Of a stretch of 64,000 nt of DNA, positions 55,901 to 64,000 are shown in pieces; the stretch's first letter is position 1; each line of letters opens with the position of its first letter. This stretch comes from Isoetes taiwanensis (Eukaryota > Streptophyta > Lycopodiopsida > Isoetales > Isoetaceae). A model generated the notes under the pieces. It was not told the origin of the DNA. It did not search any database and saw nothing but the letters and a program-made list of their open reading frames with translations. Made by a program: the position numbers and the translations under genes. The DNA is taken from positions 9,184,546-9,248,545 of the forward strand of contig JAJEKV010000009.1 of assembly GCA_021234155.1 (NCBI GenBank), read 5' to 3'.

Positions 55901-56529
55901 GCTACAGCAAATCAACAGAGGATCTCATGGACTTTGAATTTATTAAAATCGCCATTTGAAGCCTATCTATTTTATGTGGATGAACCTTTGTGAAAGTAAT
56001 CATTTGTACAGGATTTACAAGAAAATATTTCGATGGGAAACTTCATATTGAAAATCATGTTTCAGATGATGATAAGTTATATCTAGGTGTGGATGCAGTG
56101 ATGAAGTTGGCACTTACACTCTACATTGGAGTTAAATCATTAAGTTTTGTTTCTTCTCAAGTGCTTTGTTGAAGCAACTATAAGGATGTTCAGATAGGCC
56201 CGTGCTCTCTTGTCTAAGCCAAGAGAAGCTTTATGTGACATGCTCTAAACTATTGTCCCTTTAATGGCTACCTACAATATCAGGAGACAAGAGGCCCCTG
56301 ATATATGTGCACATGGCTCTAGAGGAGACAAGGCTGCTAGGGCTAAATATTACGGGTCAGTTTTGGCACTTTGATCCTAGGGTAGTTTTGCATGGAATGA
56401 TGGTTAGAGAAGAGGTAGAGCAAGGCTCCCATAGCATCCAGCTGTCACTTGAAGCTGCTATTTTCGGGGAGAAGCTTCATCGGCATCATTGGTCAGGATT
56501 GATGGCTTGCAAAGGCTGATCTGGTGCCA
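52993..56529. other. Intergenic, no gene I can identify
   Basis: AT-rich sequence. The part from about 54400 to 54600 is GC-richer with a short open frame on each strand, which I cannot assign. No tRNA, rRNA or transposon ends were seen. Confidence 0.4.
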
Positions 56530-56860
56530 TTGGTAATTGGAATTATTTCATAGAGTTTGAACTTTAAGTTCTACAACTTGGGGCTGGTTTTTTTTGAGGA
56601 TGGTGGTTGCATAAGTAGCTAATTGTAGGAAATTGAGGAATTATCTTCCTTAGTACTTGGATATTGGAAAGAGATTGTAGTCATTGCTATAGTACTTTTT
56701 AGAAAAGCAGTGGCGTACTAATTTGCAAGGAAGAGGTTGAGAGACCTCCAATAAAGTACTACAGTAGCTGGCTGTGTATGTTACTATGCTCTTCACTAAT
56801 TGGATGAATAAAGGCTTTGTACACATTATCTGCTAATAAAAATAAAAATCTTACCCTAAA
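56530..56860 (+). mobile_element. Possible LINE 3' end
   Basis: The stretch ends 'TGGATGAATAAAGGCTTTG' and an A-rich 'AATAAAAATAAAAATC' tail, as in the 3' end of the LINE at 47400-47450. No coding sequence remains. Confidence 0.4.
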
Positions 56861-57907
56861 AAAGAAAAAAAAAATTAAAATAATGGATTTGACAAAACTT
56901 GCATTGATATATACAAAGGGTTAAGTTGGTGGCTAACATAACGAATTCAGTTAACAAGATGCTACACATGAGGGTTGCCCTCCGGTGCTCAATTCCATTA
57001 GAGATCCAGAAGGATGTGGATCCCTGCTCATTTGAAACGTTCTCATCTCCAATTGACAGTGTTGAACCACAACCTGATTCTGCACCTTGTAAGGCTTCTT
57101 GCGCCAAGACATGTTATTGTGTATCCCCTAATACAGCTTGCAGGAGAATCATAGCAGAAAATAGAAGACGAGGGAGGATCAGCAAGAGAGAGAAGGATAA
57201 ATTGGCCTTCGAAAGAGACAAACACACTAAGAGGTTAAGCAGTAGACATAAACAAAAACTTAGCCAAACAAATAGTGGATTGTATCAACATGATCAGTAT
57301 GAATTGCGATTCTCAAGATAGACTACACATTATTTCTAGGGCAGCAGAACATAAAAAGCTATAACTATGAAAAATAAAGGTAGACTGCTACGTCTGTTTC
57401 CTACTGTTGGTCCACATGGCTTACGATCATTCAAAAAGCCAGAATATCATCATCTTAATTGGTTTTAAATTTGCCTTAAGAATATATAGATTCCATATAT
57501 AGTATTCTATTTGAAAAAATTAGTTGTTGCTAGAATTGCCTTATTTAATGGTAATGTTGAAGCACAAGCAAATTGAACCTATATGAATCTCCACTCATTC
57601 TTCCAAAAATTATGTTAGAGAAGGTAGAAAATCACCATATCATTGTATAAGTGACAAATGAACAATAAATAGAATTTGTAATGATACTTAAAGAGATATA
57701 CTTCTATACCCAATTCATCTAATTGTGGACCATAATGGTCCTTGCCTATTTATATTCATGTTTACATATAGTAGTATGTTATTTTTAACATTAAATTGGA
57801 GATCTATGTTGCCAATGAAGCTTAAGTCCATAAAAATTATAGTCTATCATAAAAGACAAGTTAAAGTTACTATTGTTACTATAATAGACAAGAGAGCAAT
57901 AGACATA
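56861..57907. other. No identified gene; one basic open frame
   Basis: A frame open from 56926 to 57321 contains a Cys-containing 'CKASCAKTCYCVSPNTACRR' and a Lys/Arg-rich tail ('ISKREKDKLAFERDKHTKR'). It has no matching family that I recognise and an uncertain start, so I do not call a gene. Confidence 0.3.
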
Positions 57908-58954
<1,047 letters not shown>

Positions 58955-59215
58955 AAGAATCAAGTGAAGATTCCAAAAGTGGTGGTATTTTATGAAATGG
59001 AAATTTCTCTTGTTAGATATCTGGGTTTAAGTGGCAGAAGGTATGCTGGACTAATTCTGGTGGATGAACTCTGGATAGTTCCAGTAACAACTCTAGTGTT
59101 AAGACAGGGAGGTAGGCTAAGATTCCAAAAGAAGGAAAATTGTGTTTTCTTTGTGATATGCAGCAGGTTGAAGATGAATTTCATGCTTTATTATATTGTC
59201 CCTTTTTTTTAATAT
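58955..59215 (+). pseudogene. Fragment of a retroelement zinc-binding domain
   Basis: 'VRYLGLSGRRYAGLIL', 'GGRLRFQKKE' and, after a one-base shift, 'LCDMQQVEDEFHALLYCPFF' resemble the Cys/His zinc-binding segment ('vEdE-H-LL-CP') found downstream of reverse transcriptases in some non-LTR elements. Only about 85 residues remain. Confidence 0.5.
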
Positions 59216-59539
59216 TCGCGAGCAGTATCCTATATTTTATAGGCATTGTTCTCTATGAAACCAAAGGTCCTAGGGCGTTACATTAAAGAGATAGACATGT
59301 ACAAAAAGCTTTTACTTATTAAGCTATAATAACATTTATGTATTGATGTATTGTATTGCTTAAGCTATAATAACATTGATGTATTGTGTTGCTATTCTAT
59401 GACCCTTGATGTCTAAAGGGGCATGACTTATTAATTTATTTATTTATTTATCTTTATAACTATATCTGGGAGCATGAACTTGTAGATTCCCTTGTACATT
59501 ATATACAATACACATGGTACAATTTTCAATTGGAACCAA

Positions 59540-60647
59540 AAACATAGATACCCCTACACGGACATGATGGAGGAGATCGTGCTCAGTAAGGTGTCATGCA
59601 AGGTATCGACGGATAGAGAGCAGGCGTTGCAGCGCCCGCTTACAAAGCAGGAGCTTGAAAAGGCTTGCCGTGCCTTGGACCCTCATAAGTGCCCGGGTCT
59701 GGATGGCATTCCGGTCGAATTCTTCCAAGAGTATTGGGATTGGGTGGGGGACTCAGTGTTGCAGACCTATCAGGATCTGCTTCAGGCAGAGGTGCTGGAC
59801 TGTAGGCTCAACACTGGCTGCATCTCGTTAATTCCGAAGGTGAGGGAGCCGACTGTCATCTCTGATTGGCGCCCCATCACGCTTCTGTCGGCAATATATA
59901 AAATTATCGCGAAGGCACTTTCGCTTAGATTGCAAGTGGTCCTGAAGGAGGCTATTAGTCCCATGCAGTCTAGCTTCATTCTGGGCAGGCAGATCCTTAA
60001 TAATGTAGCGGCGGCATTCGAGGGCATTCACTGGGCGCGTAAAACAGGTCAGCAGATTGTGTACTTGAAGCTGGACTTCACGAAGGCCTATGATAGTGTG
60101 CGTTGAGAGTTTTTGAGAAGGATGATGTTAGCCTTTGGGTGTGGTGAGAGCTTTACGGCAGTGGCTATGAAGCTCTTAACGTCTGCCAGAGCCACCCTCC
60201 TGTGTCACGGCGAGTCGTCGTCGATCTTTGGTGTAGGGCGCGGAGTTCGCCAGGGATGCCCTTTGGCGCCCTTCCTATTCACCATCGTGGCAGAGGCCCT
60301 TTCGCAGTTCTTGATTTCCGCAGTGGAGGCGGGTGTTGTGGAGGGGCTGAGAATGGCAGATGGGTCGCAGCAGATTGGGAGTCAGTACGCTGATGACTCG
60401 TTCCTTTTCCTACAGGCTGATGAGAGGAATCTGTTAAACACGAAGGAGCTGTTGGACACATTCTCCCTTGCTTCTGGCTGCCTCATGAATTGGACGAAGT
60501 GCTCGGCATTATGGCCGGCAGAAGGCCCCATGCCTGTGGTCGTGTCCCAATTTCCTTGGCGTATGCAGCCGCATGGCACATGTTCTAGATTGTTGGGTAT
60601 CCTATTCGGCATCGATATTTCGGCGATTGGCGTGTGGGAGGACATCC
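59540..60647 (+). pseudogene. LINE reverse transcriptase fragment, interrupted by a copia element
   Basis: Reverse transcriptase of the same LINE group as 43460-47440: 'DPHKCPGLDGIPVEFFQEYW', 'SDWRPITLLSAIYKIIAKAL', 'VYLKLDFTKAYDS', a stop at 60104-60106, then 'GVRQGCPLAPFLFTIVAEAL', catalytic 'QYADDSFLF' (about 60386-60412) and 'SLASGCLMNWTKC'. The 5' part is missing. At 60647 the frame is cut by the LTR of a copia element; the remainder would lie beyond the window. G+C content is higher than in the surrounding DNA. Confidence 0.88.
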
Positions 60648-61417
60648 TGTTAGAATGAGACAACCACTAATTCAACTAAATCCTTAGCAAAGATGTCTTT
60701 AGACTAAATAAAAATTACACACTTATGATCATTCAATCTTAAGCATGCAATTAAACTTTTAACAACTTCAAAATAACTTCAACATCTAGATCAAGTTCTT
60801 CTCCCTAGAAAGGAAGCCACATTATGGTCAATAATTCCTTGCAACTCGATCTTCAACAACAAGAACTCACACTAGACAACTTCCCCTAGATTATATTTTC
60901 CCAGCCATTAAAATTCCAACATCAACTATTGTAACCGTTCACTGTAGCAGAGGGATTGACTGAGTTCCTGTAGCAATGTTGACCGATTTCAATCGATCAT
61001 ATATGAGACGGATCTCTATATCCTTGGACCCGAATACTTCTTCAAAGCTCTACTCCACCTTTTAATAGTACAGTCCGGCGGTTAAGCATTGCCGGATCAA
61101 CTTTCTTTTTCAAGCAAAATCTTCATTCGAAATATCCCACATGCGTTTTCCTCAAAATGATATCCGAGCTCAACCTTTGAATATTTAATATAACTTATTT
61201 CTTCAATGTTTACCACTATAACCTTTAAGATCTTTAACCACAACCTTACCATTAACATTTTGTCAACTTCCATAGCCTTAAGGTTTGTAATGATGCTAAT
61301 GATGCTCTTAGATGTTGTAGTTTCCATCTACATGTGTATAAGCTTCATCTGAAGGTTTATTTGACTGCAACAACCTGAATCATTCCTTATAATATGACAT
61401 GACTCACATTTTCAACA
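60648..61417 (-). repeat. Ty1/copia 3' LTR
   Basis: 770 bp; on the minus strand it starts TGTTGAAAATG and ends ATTCTAACA. It is preceded on that strand by a polypurine tract (GAAGGGGAAG, 61418-61427) next to the copia pol. It joins LINE coding sequence at 60647, which marks the insertion point. The other LTR lies outside the window. Confidence 0.88.
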
Positions 61418-64000
61418 CTTCCCCTTCATGTCATATCTCCTTATGTCATATCTGAATCTGTATGCATGATTTGGTTTCTGAGCTCAGTGAATCTTTTCTC
61501 TGCCAGAACCTTTGTTAAAATATCTGCTACCTGTTTATCTGTACTAATATAATTAACCTGAATCAACCCTTTGCACACTGCATCCCTAATGAAATGCATC
61601 TCTAATTCTATATGCTTCGACCTTTCATGCATTACTGGATTTTTAGTCATGGCTATGCAGCTTGTGCTGTCACATAGCGTCTCACTAGAGTTTGGCTGCT
61701 CAACTCCAAGTTCTAGAATTAACCTCCTTTCCCATATCAGTTCTTTTGCACATAATGTGGCTGAGGCATACTCAGCTTCTGCAGTTGACAATGCTATAGA
61801 TGATTGTTTTTTGCATTTCCAAGCTACAAGACCTCCTCCAAGCATCATAAGGTACCCTGATGTTGACTTCCTTGCATCCAAATCTCCTGCCCAGTCAGCA
61901 TCACAAAAAGCAGTCAATATTAAGTTTTTTGAATTGTATGAAATTCCCATATCCATAGTGCCTTTTAAATATCTCAGAACACGTTTTGCAGCAATCCAAT
62001 GATCTTTCCCTGGATCATTGTTATATCTACTGAGCATGTTTACACTATGAGCAATATCTGGCCTTGTGCAATTAGCAACATAGGCCAGGCATCCTGTCAA
62101 GGATCTATATGGAATCTTCTCCATAATTTTCCTTTCTTCATCATTTTTAGGACACATGTTAAGAGAAAGCTTGCATCCTGGCATAGCAGGAGTTTTACTA
62201 ATATTACACTCTTTCATTTTAAATTTCTCAAGCATACCTCTGATCTGCTCCTTTTGAGTTAAAATGATGGTACCTTCATCCCTATTTCTTGACACCTCAA
62301 TTCCCAAAAACTTTGTCAGTTCTCCAAGGTCTGACATTTCAAATATCCTTTTCAACAACTTTTTGCACATCAATAAACATTTTGTACCTTTGGCCACCAT
62401 AATGTTGTCATCAACATCCCATAAACTGCCCTTTTCAATTTCCAAACCTTATCTTCCCCTTGTTCAAATCCTGGTGCTTGTTTCATGAAAATTTCCTCAT
62501 CTAATTTTGCATTCAAGAAAGCAGTATTTACATCCATGTGATGCACTTCTAGATTCCATGCATTTGCCAAAGCCAATAGCATTCTGACACTGTTCATTTT
62601 AACTAAAGGAGAAAATGTTTCATCAAAATCCTGACCCCTTTTCTGTGAGAAACCTTGAGCAACCAGCCCGGCTTTGTATTTATGTGATTTACCATCTGCT
62701 CCAGTTTTGATTCTGAAAATCCATTTATTGCCTACTATATTCTTCCCTTCTGGTGTGTCAACTGTTTCAAAAGTGTCAGTCCTGACAAAAGAATCCATTT
62801 CTTCTTTCATAGCATTTAGCCACTGCTCTTTGTCATTTGAGACTAAAACATCATCCAAGGTTTTTGGCACTTCAGGGTTTAGATGCATCAAAATTTCAAA
62901 AATATTGTTTACCTCATGCTCCTTTTCATCTTGAAATCTCCTACTCCTTCCAGCTTCATCACGACCATGCATCTTAGTCTCAAATTTTAAACCTGCTTGA
63001 AGTTTTTGCACTTCTGTCATTCTTCTTTTCTTTTCTTGAGGTTGTTGTTGAACTATAGGTACTGATCTCTCAACTTTACTTGTGTCGATTGATTGTTCTT
63101 CATTTCCCCCTAATGAGTCTTCAATTTCTTCTTGAAATTCTGTTTGTGTTTCAGCCTCAGTCTCATCATCATCATCTACATCAATCTCATTGACTTTATT
63201 AGTAGATACAGCCTTAGTATTCTGCTCAGTCAACTTAACATTTTCAGGTAACTTTATAGGTCTAGATAATACTTTGTAAACTTGTCCCTCATCAAAAAAA
63301 ACATCTCGGCTAACAATTACTTTTCTTGCTTTAGGATCATATAGCCTATAAGCCTTGGACTGATTATCATACCCTACTAGATATGTAATTAGAGCCCTGT
63401 CATCTAACTTTTTTCTGTTTTCTTTTGGTATATGAACAAATGCTAAGCATCCGTACACTCTCAAATTTTCATAATTTGGTTTCTTTCCTGACCAAAGCAT
63501 ATCAAGAATTCCACCATGTGTACTAGCAGATGGCAACATGTTCTGAATGGTCACAGCAGTTTGAACTGCCTCTTTCCATAAAAAATTTGGCAAACCTGCT
63601 GATTTTAACATGCTTCTAACAGCATTTAAAATTGTTCTATTCTTCCTCTCAGCTACACCATTCTGTTGTGGGGAATGACTACAAGTTAGTTGCCTTTTAA
63701 TGCCCTTATTTTTGCAAAACCTCTTAAATTCTCCTGATAGGAATTCACCTCCTCTGTCAGACCTCAAACATTTGATCTTTCTTCCTGTTTCAGTCTCCAT
63801 CTCACTAACAAATTGTTTAAACTTTTCAAAAGCTGCATCCTTAGTTTTAATGCAATATACTTTAGTTTTTCTACTGAAATCATCTATTAGGGTCATGAAG
63901 TACCTCTTTCCACTCAAACTAACAACATTGAGTGGTCCACACAAATCAGTATGCACCAAATCCAAAATACCCTTTGCTCTTGCACCTTTTTTCTTAAAAG
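61418..64000 (-). pseudogene. Ty1/copia Pol: integrase, RT, RNase H, with internal RT deletion
   Basis: The minus-strand polyprotein enters from beyond the right edge. Integrase core: 'DLVHTDLCGPL' (Asp), 'CLRSDRGGEF' (Asp), 'QQNGVAERKNR' (Glu). RT start: 'NKWIFRIKTG', 'YKAGLVAQGFSQ', 'DETFSPLVKM', 'VHHMDVNTAFLN', 'KLKRAVYG'. At about 62416-62421 the reading jumps from 'AVYG' straight to the catalytic 'VDDNIMVAKG' in another frame, so the roughly 60-70 residues normally between them are missing. Then 'FLGIEVSRN', 'YRSLTGCLAYVANCTRPDIA', RNase H 'AFCDADWAGD', 'LSTAEAEYASA' and 'KHIELEMHFIRD', to a stop at 61441-61443. Apart from this deletion and frameshift the frames are open, so the copy is young but defective. 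Confidence 0.92.

Overview
This is nuclear DNA of a vascular plant with a repeat-rich genome. Two ordinary genes sit in a sea of nested retrotransposons, Helitron and hAT fragments, MITEs and microsatellites. The genes are an intron-rich origin recognition complex subunit 4 gene (ORC4, 35736-39667) and an intron-free Tubby-like F-box gene (51859-52992). The species cannot be named from the sequence. A plant LINE with an L1-type ORF1, and an ORC4 well diverged from that of flowering plants, are compatible with a fern or other non-seed plant, but this is a weak inference.

Layout. 1-1.8 kb: no clear gene. 1.8-3.5 kb: degraded L1-like LINE. 3.5-14.9 kb: a minus-strand Ty3/gypsy pol (element B) split by a 9.6-kb plus-strand chromovirus (element A, 4125-13688, 5-bp target duplication). 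15.5-22.8 kb: a minus-strand relative of A (element C), whose leader is interrupted by foldback and MITE insertions. 22.8-24.4 kb: a minus-strand insert ending in a poly(T) run. 24.4-30.9 kb: a third relative (element D), cut off by a minus-strand LINE. 33-34.5 kb: Helitron and hAT remnants. 35.4-39.7 kb: ORC4 with an E2F-like palindrome and a small MITE upstream. 40.6-42.8 kb: a damaged two-exon gene. 43.5-47.4 kb: a LINE split by a hAT-type element. 47.5-50.3 kb: an inverted repeat, a heat-shock-element array and a LINE 3' part. 51.9-53 kb: Tubby-like gene. 53-59 kb: mostly empty. 59.5-64 kb: a LINE reverse transcriptase interrupted by a Ty1/copia element.

Main finding. The three related chromovirus-type elements (A, C, D) carry histone-like material. 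D encodes, upstream of gag, a coiled-coil protein ending in a near-intact histone H3 fold with plant H3.3-type residues. It also encodes a second protein ending in an H2A-like fold. A carries a homologue of that second protein and has a chromodomain at the end of its integrase. The Gag of C starts with the exact first eight residues of the histone H3 tail. Together these suggest a lineage of LTR retrotransposons that has captured or imitated core histones. I do not recognise this as a described system. The open reading frames carry scattered nonsense and frameshift mutations, so these copies are probably inactive.
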